Assembly (NCBI GenBank): GCA_018057765.1
Contig: JAGPDB010000018.1
Coordinates: 1 to 39,224, forward strand
DNA: 39,224 bases
Direction of reading: 5' to 3'
DNA from: Acidimicrobiia bacterium
Lineage (GTDB): Bacteria; Actinomycetota; Acidimicrobiia; IMCC26256; JAGPDB01
Shown here: piece by piece, positions 8,639 to 16,904 of the stretch
Layout of the letters: every line of letters begins with the position of its first letter
Position numbering within the stretch: the first letter of the stretch is position 1
Notes under the pieces: model-generated
The model's database searches: none
What the model was told of the DNA's origin: nothing
The model's input: the letters and a program-made list of their open reading frames with translations, nothing else
Program-made: the position numbers and the translations under genes

Positions 8639-9742
8639 TTAATTTACATTAAAAGATTTAGTTATCTCGTTTAATGCAGTGGCAAAAGTTTCTATATCTT
8701 GTGGCGTTGTTGCGTAACCCCACGAAATGCGAAAAACAGATTCTGCTTCAATTGCGTTTAATCCTAAATTTATTAATGCTGGTGAAATTTCAAATTCTTC
8801 AGATCCACAAGCAGAACCAGCATGAATATTAATCTGATGACGATTAAATTCGCTAACTACAGCACTTGCTGCAATACCTTTAATCATTCCAGAAACCATA
8901 TTTGGTAGCGAATTTTTATTTTTAGAAATCATCTCACAACAATTTTCTCTAAATATGTTTATAATTTGCTCTTTGTATTTTCGGAAAATATTGATTTCAT
9001 TTTCTAATTCTTCGTAACTTAGTTTGCATAACTCGCCGAACCCTGCAATTGCTAGTGTATTTTCGTTACCACTTCTTCTGGCACGTTCCTGGGTGGCTCC
9101 TTTTATAAGAGGTTCAATATGTAAACCATGCTTCAATATTAATGCACTAATTCCTATAGGACCACCCCATGTTGATGATTCAATACTCATTGCATCGACA
9201 TTAAGCTCAGAAAAATCAATTTTGACATAACCGCTAGCATTGCGAGCATCTAAATGTATTAGACAATCTTCTGATTTAGTTTTGATATTATCAATTATTT
9301 CTTTTAGATCAAAAATATCACCGGTATCGGGATGAGCATAGGAAATAAATATTGCTTTTGTATTTTCGTCAATTTCATTTTCTATATTTTCAATATCAAT
9401 TATTTGGTCATCATCACATTTTATTATTTCATAAATTATTTTTGATTCAAATTTAGATGTAAGTATTTTCTTCGAATTTTCAAAATTGATTCCATAAGCA
9501 AAACTAGCAAGCGATTCAGTACTTGATGATGTGAAAATTACTTCTGATGGGCTACATCCAAAATGATTAGCTACATATTGGCGTGATTCTTCAATTTCGT
9601 AGCGAATCTTGATAGCATCATCATAAAGTCTCCTTGGATCATAAAAATCATTCCTCGAAGCAAGCTCATCGAGCATTTTTTTTCGTACATTATCCCTAAT
9701 AGGGGCACTTGAAGCATAATCTAGGTGCGTGCGATAAGTCAT
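8639..9742 (-). CDS. Cysteine desulfurase-fold protein (NifS/IscS-like) lacking the PLP lysine
   Basis: A 367-residue aminotransferase class V protein aligning along its full length with IscS/NifS. Retained: the N-terminal LDYASSAP, the phosphate-binding-type SSSTES (72-77), D165 of HLDARNASG, RRSGNENT (222-229) and the mobile cysteine C312 in SACGSEE. Lost: the invariant HK of the lysine motif, which reads SSTWGGP, so the Schiff-base lysine position is T191 and the preceding histidine is S190. The E-H pair that stacks on PLP reads E99-S100, and the NNE segment reads HPD (137-139). Classical PLP-dependent sulfur removal is therefore doubtful. The gene is divergent from the Mrp-type gene with only 30 bases between starts, which suggests a link to iron-sulfur or sulfur metabolism. 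It could be a pseudoenzyme or scaffold. Confidence 0.85.
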   Translation of the reverse strand: MTYRTHLDYASSAPIRDNVRKKMLDELASRNDFYDPRRLYDDAIKIRYEIEESRQYVANHFGCSPSEVIFTSSSTESLASFAYGINFENSKKILTSKFESKIIYEIIKCDDDQIIDIENIENEIDENTKAIFISYAHPDTGDIFDLKEIIDNIKTKSEDCLIHLDARNASGYVKIDFSELNVDAMSIESSTWGGPIGISALILKHGLHIEPLIKGATQERARRSGNENTLAIAGFGELCKLSYEELENEINIFRKYKEQIINIFRENCCEMISKNKNSLPNMVSGMIKGIAASAVVSEFNRHQINIHAGSACGSEEFEISPALINLGLNAIEAESVFRISWGYATTPQDIETFATALNEITKSFNVN

Positions 9743-9772
9743 TAGGCTTCCATCTTAGTTAACATTGATGTT

Positions 9773-10660
9773 ATGGATAACTCTCAAGATAAAAATGTAA
9801 CTTCAGGACAAGAACAAGAGATTAAATTGACTAAAAAAGGTGAAACCGCTCAAAAAGCAGCTCCACAAAAAGGTCAAGCACCTCAATCAGGTCCCAACCC
9901 TTTCAAGAACTCAAAAACTAGAGTCATAGCAGTAGCATCTGGAAAAGGTGGTGTAGGAAAATCATCATTAACTACAAATTTAGCTATAGCTTTAGCAGCT
10001 GCAGGTAAAAAAGTTGGAGCATTAGACGCTGATGTATGGGGCTTTTCGATGCCAAGAATGTTGGGTATAGATTCACCACCAGAAGTTGTTGGAGAGAAAA
10101 TCATTCCACCGGAACAACATGGTGTAAAGCTCATTTCAATGGGGTATTTTGCTAGAGAAGACCAACCTGTCATGTGGCGAGGTCCTATGCTACATAAAGC
10201 ACTTGAACAGTTTTTAACAGATGTCGAATGGGGAGAACTTGATTATCTGATAATTGATATGCCACCGGGAACTGGTGATGTTTCTCTCTCCATTGCGCAG
10301 TTCCTACCCAAGAGTGAAATGATTGTTGTAACAACACCACAAAAGGCAGCGCAGAGTGTTGCACAACGTGCAGCATTTATGGCGGAAACTGTTGATATAC
10401 ATCTAATTGGCGTTATCGAAAATATGAGCTACTTTACTGGTGACGATGGAGTTAAATATCATATTTTTGGACAAGGAGGAGGAAAACTTCTTGCTGATAA
10501 GTTAAGTATTCCATTTTTGGGAGAAGTTCCACTTGAATCTCAACTACGTATTGGTGGAGATCAAGGGATTCCTATTGTTATTAGTGATCCAGATAGTGAA
10601 TCCGCAAAAGCTATAGAAAACATTGCAAAATCAATTATTGAAAACAATGTAATGGTATAA
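9773..10660 (+). CDS. mrp: Mrp/ApbC/NBP35-family iron-sulfur carrier ATPase
   Basis: A 295-residue P-loop ATPase of the Mrp/ApbC family, implicated in iron-sulfur cluster transfer. The deviant Walker A reads ASGKGGVGKSS (about residues 56-66). Family motifs include DADVWGFSMPRMLG, MWRGPMLHKAL and IIDMPPGTGD. The N-terminus is a polar Lys/Gln-rich tail of about 45 residues, not the DUF59/MIP18 domain of longer homologues. The C-terminal CxxC of classical family members is absent: the segment after GVIENMSYFT reads GDDGVKYH. From memory, several actinobacterial Mrp proteins also lack it, so cluster binding may differ. TAACAT lies seven bases before the ATG, a possible leaderless promoter. Confidence 0.9.
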   Translation: MDNSQDKNVTSGQEQEIKLTKKGETAQKAAPQKGQAPQSGPNPFKNSKTRVIAVASGKGGVGKSSLTTNLAIALAAAGKKVGALDADVWGFSMPRMLGIDSPPEVVGEKIIPPEQHGVKLISMGYFAREDQPVMWRGPMLHKALEQFLTDVEWGELDYLIIDMPPGTGDVSLSIAQFLPKSEMIVVTTPQKAAQSVAQRAAFMAETVDIHLIGVIENMSYFTGDDGVKYHIFGQGGGKLLADKLSIPFLGEVPLESQLRIGGDQGIPIVISDPDSESAKAIENIAKSIIENNVMV

Positions 10661-10687
10661 CCGAGATTTATAAAGTAAAAAAATTTA

Positions 10688-10693
10688 AGGAGA
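10688..10693 (+). promoter_or_regulatory. Ribosome binding site of the DUF3107 gene
   Basis: AGGAGA (10688-10693), inside the longer TTAAGGAGAATG context, precedes the ATG at 10702 by eight bases. It is one of the few canonical Shine-Dalgarno sequences in the window. Confidence 0.6.
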
Positions 10694-10701
10694 ATGAATT
10701 A

Positions 10702-10938
10702 ATGAGTATTGAAGTAAAAATAGGTATAATCCAACACCCACATGAAGTTGAATTGGAAATGGATATAACAGCAAAAGAACTTATGGCGACTATTAAATCT
10801 GCTGTCGATGCAGAAGAACCGTTAATATGGTTAACTTCTAAAAAAGAGAATCAAGTAGGGATTCCTGCAGCTAAAATAGCATTTGTAGAAATCAGAAATG
10901 TAGAAGAGTCTTCTAAAAAAATGGGATTCGGATCTTAG
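10702..10938 (+). CDS. DUF3107 family small protein
   Basis: A 78-residue protein with the layout of DUF3107, a family largely restricted to actinobacteria (relatives include the short Rv3208A/TB9.4 type). It begins IEVKIGIIQHPHEVELEM and ends with the conserved strand AKIAFVEIRN before a short tail. A compact alpha/beta fold is likely; the function is not known. It is preceded by a good ribosome binding site and sits between the Mrp-type ATPase and the first ArsA-like ATPase, 23 bases upstream of the latter, so it probably shares their transcript. Confidence 0.88.
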   Translation: MSIEVKIGIIQHPHEVELEMDITAKELMATIKSAVDAEEPLIWLTSKKENQVGIPAAKIAFVEIRNVEESSKKMGFGS

Positions 10939-10961
10939 GATTTAGATATTGGTTTTAAATT

Positions 10962-11855
10962 GTGGATATTGAGCAGAAATTAATATTTGTTACAGGTAAG
11001 GGCGGGGTAGGTAAATCATTTATCTGTTCCATGCTTGCACATAATTTATCATCGCTAAAAAATAAAAAAGTTTTACTTATAGAATCAGAACCGACGGGTT
11101 CATTAGCAAAATATTTTGAACATACACCCGTAGGATATGAACCTGTAGAAATATTTTCCAACATATTTCTTTGCCAAATTAACACACTAGATGCACTTAG
11201 CGAATACTTGAAACTATATGCAAAAATTCCTTCTTGGGCTAAATTTGGTCCACTTTCAAAACTCATAGATATAGTTGCCTATGGTGCTCCAGGGGTTAAA
11301 GAGATTTTAGTAGTTGGAAAAATATGTTTTGAATTTAAACAAATGTTGGAAAATAAGAGTGAATATGACTACATAATTGTAGATTCACCTTCAACAGGAC
11401 ATATATTATCGCTTTTAGATGCCCCTTGGTCATTACAGAACTTTATTTCTACTGGATTGGTTTCGAAACAAACAAAGTGGATGCGAGAAATCCTTGAAGA
11501 TAAAAATTCTTGTGGCGTTCTTGTAGTAACTTCTAGTGATGAAGTTGTTCTTAGTGAAACTAAAGAGTTAGTTGAAAAAGTTGAAGATGAAACACATAGT
11601 GATGTTATTGGTGTTTTGATTAATAAAGATGCTCAACCAATTGACGAAAACATTTTGAACCTACATGAAGAAACAATTCCACAAGTCCTAGCAAAGCAAA
11701 TTAAATATATAATAAATGAGAATATCCAAAACAGAAAAATTCTATTCTCGTTGAAGACGAAGGAGAATATGTCTTTTCCTTATATAAATAATCTTGCAAA
11801 TCCATTACGGAATATTATAAAAAATTCTAAATATTTTAGAGTTGATTCAGAATGA
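10962..11855 (+). CDS. ArsA/GET3-like ATPase, first of a tandem pair
   Basis: A 297-residue P-loop ATPase of the ArsA/Get3 group. The deviant Walker A TGKGGVGKS has the signature lysine at the first position. DYIIVDSPSTGHILSLLDAP is the switch/Walker B region typical of ArsA-like proteins. The start is GTG: the in-frame codon two positions upstream is a stop, so no earlier start exists. The gene overlaps the next ArsA-like gene by four bases (ATGA), which implies coupled translation and probably a heteromeric complex. The arrangement recalls mycobacterial Rv3679-Rv3680, adjacent ArsA-like ATPases beside a whiB gene. Substrate and role here are unknown; arsenite export is unlikely without ArsB. 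Confidence 0.88.
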   Translation: MDIEQKLIFVTGKGGVGKSFICSMLAHNLSSLKNKKVLLIESEPTGSLAKYFEHTPVGYEPVEIFSNIFLCQINTLDALSEYLKLYAKIPSWAKFGPLSKLIDIVAYGAPGVKEILVVGKICFEFKQMLENKSEYDYIIVDSPSTGHILSLLDAPWSLQNFISTGLVSKQTKWMREILEDKNSCGVLVVTSSDEVVLSETKELVEKVEDETHSDVIGVLINKDAQPIDENILNLHEETIPQVLAKQIKYIINENIQNRKILFSLKTKENMSFPYINNLANPLRNIIKNSKYFRVDSE

Positions 11856-13009
11856 GATTAATTGAATCATTATCTCAGAATCGTGTTGTGGTTACAACTG
11901 GCACAGGGGGAGTTGGCAAAACAACAGTTTCATGTTCAATGGCTATTGCACTTGCACATTCGAAAAACGCAAAAGTTTTAGTAATAACAATAGATCCGGC
12001 AAAAAGATTGGGTACAGTACTCTCTGAGCAAAATCTAGGTCATGAACCAAAGAAAATTGATCATTCTAAATTTTTTGATAATAAGATCGATGTAAAAGGT
12101 GAGTTGTACGGTGTAACTGTTGATATGTCTAAAGGTTGGGATGAACTTATAAATCGCTTTGCTGACTCTAAAGAAGATGCAACAAAAATATTGCAAAACA
12201 CTATGTATCAGAATTTAACAACTCGTTTTACACACAGTCATGACTTTATAGCAATGGATCAACTATATGAATATTACTATAGAGGTGAATATGACTATAT
12301 AATTCTTGACACTCCACCAATGAGCCAAGCACTAGATTTTTTTGATGCCCCAAAAATTATTTCAGAATTTTTCGGTGGTAAAATTATTGGACTTGTTACA
12401 TCTCCGTATCGTCTTAGCCAAACGTCAAAAAGAGCAAAAATATTTGATATAGCAAGTAAACCATTTTTTACCATTGCAAATAAGGTTTTGGGAGAAACAT
12501 TTTTAAATGATATCGGTGAATTTTTCTATCTTTTCAAAAAAATATACAGTCCATTAGTGCAACGCGCGAACGATATTAATGAGTTTTTAAAATCTGATTC
12601 ACTCGGATGCACATATATAATGAACCCATTACAATATATAGAAAAAGATTACGAAATTGTATTGTCAAAGCTATCAAGTCGTTCATTGAAAATATCGAAC
12701 ATGGTGATAAACATGCTTCCATTTAGTGATAGTGATGCAACCCTAGTAAAAGATTATATTGAATCGTCAAAAAATGAATTATTAAATAAAGCCATGAGCG
12801 AATACCTTGAAAAAGAACTAGAGATAGTTCAAGAAGTCCAGAATAGATTAAATATGGGATCTACTGGTTTTACAAATTCAGATAATTCTATAAACGATGA
12901 CCAACTAGAGGTATTCTTAGTTCCAAAATCATATGAAATTGATTTATCTATGCGTCTCACATACTTAGTAGATCTTGTTTTAGAATCTATGTCAGCAAAT
13001 AAAGATTAG
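11852..13009 (+). CDS. ArsA/GET3-like ATPase, second of a tandem pair
   Basis: A 385-residue ArsA-like ATPase overlapping the preceding paralogue by four bases. The P-loop reads TGTGGVGKTT: threonine replaces the signature lysine of the deviant Walker A (GKGGVGKT), while the second lysine is intact. The Walker B/switch region is DYIILDTPPMSQALDFFDAP. In the GET3/ArsA family the signature lysine reaches across the dimer to the other subunit's nucleotide. Its loss in one member of a tandem pair fits an asymmetric heterodimer with the first protein. It ends 18 bases before the PdtaS-type kinase gene, so the four genes from DUF3107 to the kinase may form one operon. Confidence 0.87.
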   Translation: MRLIESLSQNRVVVTTGTGGVGKTTVSCSMAIALAHSKNAKVLVITIDPAKRLGTVLSEQNLGHEPKKIDHSKFFDNKIDVKGELYGVTVDMSKGWDELINRFADSKEDATKILQNTMYQNLTTRFTHSHDFIAMDQLYEYYYRGEYDYIILDTPPMSQALDFFDAPKIISEFFGGKIIGLVTSPYRLSQTSKRAKIFDIASKPFFTIANKVLGETFLNDIGEFFYLFKKIYSPLVQRANDINEFLKSDSLGCTYIMNPLQYIEKDYEIVLSKLSSRSLKISNMVINMLPFSDSDATLVKDYIESSKNELLNKAMSEYLEKELEIVQEVQNRLNMGSTGFTNSDNSINDDQLEVFLVPKSYEIDLSMRLTYLVDLVLESMSANKD

Positions 13010-13027
13010 GAATATAGGTAAATATTA

Positions 13028-14524
13028 ATGGCATCTTTTAATGAGATTGTTCGACAACACACAGATCTGAATGATGAACAGATCTCGCACATAACAAAAC
13101 TGATCCGTGTATGGAATATTTTGGCGGATCTTTCATTTGCTGACTTAATTTTAGCGGTACCTGTCAAAGGTGATGAAACACAAAGAAGATTCATCGTAGC
13201 TTCAAACATAAGGCCCACTACCGGAACGACTCTGTACCAAAGCGATTTAACAGGAGTTGTCTTACATAGAGATGACAGACCACTCTTGGAAAAGTCATGG
13301 TCTAAAGGTGAAATAGTTGAAGGTGCATCTACGACAATAGGTAGGGGACAAGAAATTAGAGTAGAAGTAATACCTGTAGTTTATAAAGGTGATCTAATAG
13401 CTGTACTTCGTAGAGAGTATTCTCAAAATTATGTTCGTGTTAATTCTTCATTAGAAAGAGCATATATTAATGCTTTCGAACGTCTTGCACATATGATAAG
13501 TGATGGAACTTTTCCTTATAGTACAGAAATGGTTGAACCTGATGATGCCCCTCGAATTGGTGATGGTGTATTGGTTATAAATAATGATTCTGTAATTCAA
13601 TTTGCTTCTCCAAATGCGATATCTAATTTACATCGACTAGGAATCCATACAGCAGCTATTGGTGCAAAATTAAATCAACTTGGATGGGATGAAACGTCAA
13701 TACAGATGGCATCACGAACGAGCAATGCTGTAACTGAAGAGATAGAACGAGATGATGTTTCTGTTTTGATTAGGATATTTCCAATATTAAACATGGGGCG
13801 ATCAGACGGTATTTTAATGATGATGCGCGATGTTACTGAGGTCCGTCGTCGCGACAGGTTGTTGCTCTCAAAAGAAGCCACTATCCGAGAAGTTCATCAC
13901 AGAGTTAAAAATAATCTTCAGACCATTGCAGCACTATTGCGATTACAGGCACGTCGTCTTGAAACACCTGAAGCTAAATTAGCTTTAGCTGAATCCGAAA
14001 GAAGAATTCGTTCAATTGCCATTGTGCATGAGATATTGGCAAGAGAAGCTACTGATTTCGTTAAATTTAGTGAGGTTATTGTTCCACTAGTTGATGTAAT
14101 TCAAGAAGCAACAACGTCCGAGGATGTAAAAATAGAATTTAATGTTAAAGGTGATGCTGGAATATTGCCAGGTGAAATAGCTTCTCCATTGGCAATTATA
14201 TTAAATGAATTAATGCAAAACGCAGTTGACCACGCTTTTGATTTTGATAAAATGAAAAAGAATCATGAAGGAGCAAAAGTTGATATTCTTCTTAGTAGAG
14301 ATGATTCTGGTCTTTCAATAATAGTGGCTGATAATGGTATAGGTTTGAGTGAAAACTTTGATTTGGAATCATCTACAGGTTTAGGTACTGCGATTATGAA
14401 GGCATTGGTTATTACTGAATTATGTGGAACTATTACTATGAATAATGGAAATACTAGTGGTACGATTTCAAGGATTAAGATACCCCTAACTGCAAAACGT
14501 TCAGGTGCGCAGGATACTGAATAG
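13028..14524 (+). CDS. pdtaS: PdtaS-type sensor histidine kinase (GAF, PAS, HisKA_2, HATPase)
   Basis: A 498-residue soluble histidine kinase with no membrane span, close in length to mycobacterial PdtaS. Order: N-terminal GAF-like domain (about 1-155), PAS-like domain (about 175-275), HisKA_2 dimerisation helix with IREVHHRVKNNLQTIAALL (286-304; phosphoacceptor probably H291), and an HATPase domain with NELMQNAVDHAF and ADNGIGL. Its partner in mycobacteria is the antiterminator-type regulator PdtaR (ANTAR domain), not seen here. The gene is convergent with a WhiB1-type gene, the same arrangement as pdtaS (Rv3220c) and whiB1 (Rv3219). PdtaS in mycobacteria has been linked to c-di-GMP and metal/NO sensing; that role is only inferred here. 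Confidence 0.9.
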   Translation: MASFNEIVRQHTDLNDEQISHITKLIRVWNILADLSFADLILAVPVKGDETQRRFIVASNIRPTTGTTLYQSDLTGVVLHRDDRPLLEKSWSKGEIVEGASTTIGRGQEIRVEVIPVVYKGDLIAVLRREYSQNYVRVNSSLERAYINAFERLAHMISDGTFPYSTEMVEPDDAPRIGDGVLVINNDSVIQFASPNAISNLHRLGIHTAAIGAKLNQLGWDETSIQMASRTSNAVTEEIERDDVSVLIRIFPILNMGRSDGILMMMRDVTEVRRRDRLLLSKEATIREVHHRVKNNLQTIAALLRLQARRLETPEAKLALAESERRIRSIAIVHEILAREATDFVKFSEVIVPLVDVIQEATTSEDVKIEFNVKGDAGILPGEIASPLAIILNELMQNAVDHAFDFDKMKKNHEGAKVDILLSRDDSGLSIIVADNGIGLSENFDLESSTGLGTAIMKALVITELCGTITMNNGNTSGTISRIKIPLTAKRSGAQDTE

Positions 14525-14563
14525 CGTATAAATATTTAAAAGCTAGGTAAATAAAAGCATAAA

Positions 14564-14845
14564 TTATGCATAAATTATCTCTTTAGTTTTTTTCATAACT
14601 CTTCGTTCATCTTCGCTGTAACCACCCCATATGCCAGATTCTTGGTTAGTATCAAAAGAAAACTGTAGACATTGCATCTTTACATCGCATTGGTTACAGA
14701 CTTCTTTTGCAGCTTCAAGTATCTCTAACGCTCTACCTGTCGTGCCGACTGGAAAAAATAACTCTGCATTTGAACTGCGGCAAATAGCCTGATTTCTCCA
14801 ATTTTGGTCGTCCCAATCTGTATCACGTATCCATGTAAGCGTCAT
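14564..14845 (-). CDS. whiB1: WhiB-family iron-sulfur transcriptional regulator, WhiB1-type
   Basis: Encodes 93 residues from the ATG at 14845; a TTG at 14860 extends the frame by five residues, but the AAAAGAGAAAAG before the ATG looks like its ribosome binding region. The four [4Fe-4S] cysteines are C22, C50, C53 and C59 (CX27CX2CX5C). The signature GIWGGYSEDERR follows, then a basic tail (MKKTKE). The opening WRNQAICR and ELFFPVGTTG match WhiB1. WhiB1 proteins are NO-sensitive and bind the principal sigma factor. The whiB1 call is supported by sequence and by convergence with the pdtaS-like gene. An 11-bp perfect tandem repeat (14557-14578) spans the stop codon. Confidence 0.92.
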   Translation of the reverse strand: MTLTWIRDTDWDDQNWRNQAICRSSNAELFFPVGTTGRALEILEAAKEVCNQCDVKMQCLQFSFDTNQESGIWGGYSEDERRVMKKTKEIIYA

Positions 14846-14869
14846 CTTTTCTCTTTTCAAATTCTAAAT

Positions 14870-14881
14870 GTGATAAATCAC
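14870..14881. promoter_or_regulatory. Palindrome in the whiB leader (possible operator)
   Basis: GTGATAAATCAC is a perfect 5-2-5 inverted repeat lying between the candidate whiB promoter and the whiB start. Its half site resembles CRP/FNR half sites (TGTGA), but the spacing is two bases shorter than a CRP site. Mycobacterial whiB1 is controlled by CRP-family proteins, so the position is suggestive only. Confidence 0.35.
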
Positions 14882-14901
14882 TCTTTAAGTACTAAACAAC
14901 C

Positions 14902-14930
14902 ATTCTAGAGAAATTATTAAAATTTTACAA
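14902..14930 (-). promoter_or_regulatory. Candidate whiB promoter
   Basis: On the minus strand, TTGTAA (14925-14930) and TAGAAT (14902-14907) are separated by exactly 17 bases. The -10 matches the consensus in five of six positions and the -35 in four. Transcription would start near 14896, giving a leader of about 50 bases before the ATG at 14845. Confidence 0.5.
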
Positions 14931-14952
14931 GGGGTTTGACCTGGTAAAATGT

Positions 14953-15927
14953 CTAAGATTTAAAAGGTATTGCTATTTTTAGTGATTTTGGAAGAAAATT
15001 GACTTCTACTTTCATAGTTGAACCGAGATAATCTCCATCAACTTGATATGGAATAGCATTTTTATTTGCTTGAATAATGCAATGTGAAACGCCTTCACAA
15101 TGTGCAATATCTTTGTGATGCATAACAGTGTGATGTCGACCAATTGCACTAGCAGCAATTCTTAAAAGCTTAAAGATTGATAATGCGCGTATGGAAGTGA
15201 TTGTGAGCGCATGATTGATTGACGCCATAGGAGCAATAATGACTTCTTTTTTACCAAAGTATGTCCATGGAGATAGATTTGAAACAATTACCATGTTGGC
15301 ATCTTTAAAAACTTCTGGATCACTTGATAGCATTCGTATTTCTGGATTGACTTTTTCATCCAATATAACTTTTAGAGTTTGATTTTTTTTATCATAATCT
15401 GTTGCATATGTGATAAGTGCATTGTAAAAAGTATATGGGTGGGCTGCAATTTTTTTAATTTTAGCATTACGTTCAACGCGAGCTATCACTTCAGCATCTA
15501 AACCAAATCCAGCATTAAATAGAAATATCCTATCGTTAATTTTTCCTACACCAATTTTCTTATATGATTTATTTTCAATAGATACAATTAATTCTCCTAA
15601 GGCTTCAATTGGATCATTTGAATATCCTATTGCTCTAGCGAAAACATTGGTAGAACCTCCAGGAATTGGAGCGAGCACTGTATCAGTATTAATCAAGCCT
15701 TGTGCGGCCTCATTTAGAGTTCCATCACCAGCTAGTACAAAAACAATATCTTCATTGTTTTCTGCGCATTTCTTAGCAATTTCAATAGCATGTCCCCGTT
15801 TTTTGGTATTTTCAATTCGTAAGTTTCCAAAATTATTTAATGCAGTTTCTATCACCTTTAACTTACGGGGCGAAAAACTAGAAGCTGTTGTATTGACAAT
15901 AAGTGTTATATTTAATACTTCTTTCAT
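14953..15927 (-). CDS. Diacylglycerol/sphingosine kinase-family lipid kinase (YegS/BmrU-like)
   Basis: A 324-residue protein with a DAGK catalytic domain in the N-terminal half. VLAGDGTLNEA (about 73-83) is the nucleotide-binding GGDGT motif, with alanine replacing its first glycine. PIPGGSTNVFARAIG is the second conserved motif. The C-terminal half has the beta-sandwich region seen in bacterial DagK/YegS proteins, ending near YQVDGDYLG. It probably phosphorylates a lipid alcohol such as diacylglycerol, at the membrane surface. The gene reads divergently from dapA, and TATAAT (minus strand, 15939-15944) lies 11 bases upstream of its ATG. It is followed 107 bases later by the whiB start. Confidence 0.85.
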   Translation of the reverse strand: MKEVLNITLIVNTTASSFSPRKLKVIETALNNFGNLRIENTKKRGHAIEIAKKCAENNEDIVFVLAGDGTLNEAAQGLINTDTVLAPIPGGSTNVFARAIGYSNDPIEALGELIVSIENKSYKKIGVGKINDRIFLFNAGFGLDAEVIARVERNAKIKKIAAHPYTFYNALITYATDYDKKNQTLKVILDEKVNPEIRMLSSDPEVFKDANMVIVSNLSPWTYFGKKEVIIAPMASINHALTITSIRALSIFKLLRIAASAIGRHHTVMHHKDIAHCEGVSHCIIQANKNAIPYQVDGDYLGSTMKVEVNFLPKSLKIAIPFKS

Positions 15928-15965
15928 AATATACCTATATTATACATATTTTTATTCTAAGAACT

Positions 15966-15993
15966 TTGCGTGGCAGTATTAAACAAATAGAAT
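15966..15993 (+). promoter_or_regulatory. Candidate dapA promoter
   Basis: TTGCGT (15966-15971) and TAGAAT (15988-15993) are separated by 16 bases, upstream of the dapA ATG at 16018. The leader would be short, under 20 bases, with GTGAG as a weak ribosome binding site. Confidence 0.4.
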
Positions 15994-16017
15994 GGTTAAA
16001 AGAGATTGTGAGTAGAT

Positions 16018-16902
16018 ATGTATAAAGGTATTTATGTTCCCGTGATTACACCGTTTTTTGCTGACGGTAGTATTGATTTGGGTTCGTTATCTAAATTGTG
16101 TGAACGGTTTATAGAACAAGGTGTATCAGGGATAATACCTTTAGGAACAACTGGTGAGGCTAGCTCTTTAAGCACTACAGAGAGACATGAAGTCGTAGCT
16201 ACGTGTGCCAAAGCTATAGCTGGAACAGATGTTGAACTAGTAGTGGGTGCTGGTACCAACTCAACTACAACAACAATTGAGCGAATGGATGAGTTTGCAG
16301 AATTTTCTCCAAATGCTTTCTTGATCGTTACACCATATTATGTCCGTCCTAGTGAACAAGGTATAATTGAACATTTTTTAATCGCTGCACAAAAAGCAGA
16401 CGAAATTGGTAGTGATGTTTTGCTTTATAATATTCCAATACGTACAGGAAGATGTGTATCAACAGATGGACTCTTAGAATGTTCAAAACATAGTCGCATA
16501 GTAGGTGTCAAACAAGCTGTTGGATCTTTAGATGATGAGACTCTTTTACTAATATCTAAAAACAGAGATGATTTTTCAATTTTAGCTGGTGATGATTATT
16601 TAGCGGCTCCAATTACATTACTAGGTGGTAAAGGTGCAGTTGCAGCAAGTGCTCACTTAGCTACAAATATGTGGGTAGAAATGGTTGATGCAGCACTATC
16701 TTCAAACTTAGCAAGTACTTTAGAAATACATAATAAGTTGCTACCACTAGTAAAAGCTGGTTTTGGTGAACCTAACCCATCGGTATTTAAGGGTGCATTG
16801 GCAAGTACAGGCGAAATTGCTTCTGATTTCGTTCGACTTCCACTTATGACAGCTTCAAAAGAATCAATTAATCAGTATTTAAATATTTTAAATAAATTAT
16901 AA
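16018..16902 (+). CDS. dapA: 4-hydroxy-tetrahydrodipicolinate synthase
   Basis: A 294-residue class I aldolase condensing pyruvate with aspartate semialdehyde, the first committed step to diaminopimelate and lysine. The Schiff-base lysine is K165 in VGVKQAVG, the catalytic tyrosine Y137 in LYNIPIRTG, the carboxylate-binding arginine R142, and the threonine pair T44-T45 in PLGTTGEAS. These fall within four residues of their E. coli positions. The gene links with lysA, hom and thrC elsewhere in the window as aspartate-family metabolism, but it is not in an operon with them. It ends two bases before the convergent protease gene, with no terminator between. Confidence 0.95.
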   Translation: MYKGIYVPVITPFFADGSIDLGSLSKLCERFIEQGVSGIIPLGTTGEASSLSTTERHEVVATCAKAIAGTDVELVVGAGTNSTTTTIERMDEFAEFSPNAFLIVTPYYVRPSEQGIIEHFLIAAQKADEIGSDVLLYNIPIRTGRCVSTDGLLECSKHSRIVGVKQAVGSLDDETLLLISKNRDDFSILAGDDYLAAPITLLGGKGAVAASAHLATNMWVEMVDAALSSNLASTLEIHNKLLPLVKAGFGEPNPSVFKGALASTGEIASDFVRLPLMTASKESINQYLNILNKL

Positions 16903-16904
16903 TA

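Noticed and set aside
14557-14578. Tandem 11-bp repeat at the whiB stop as a regulatory repeat
   Set aside because: Only two copies of an AT-rich unit; simple slippage duplication is sufficient.
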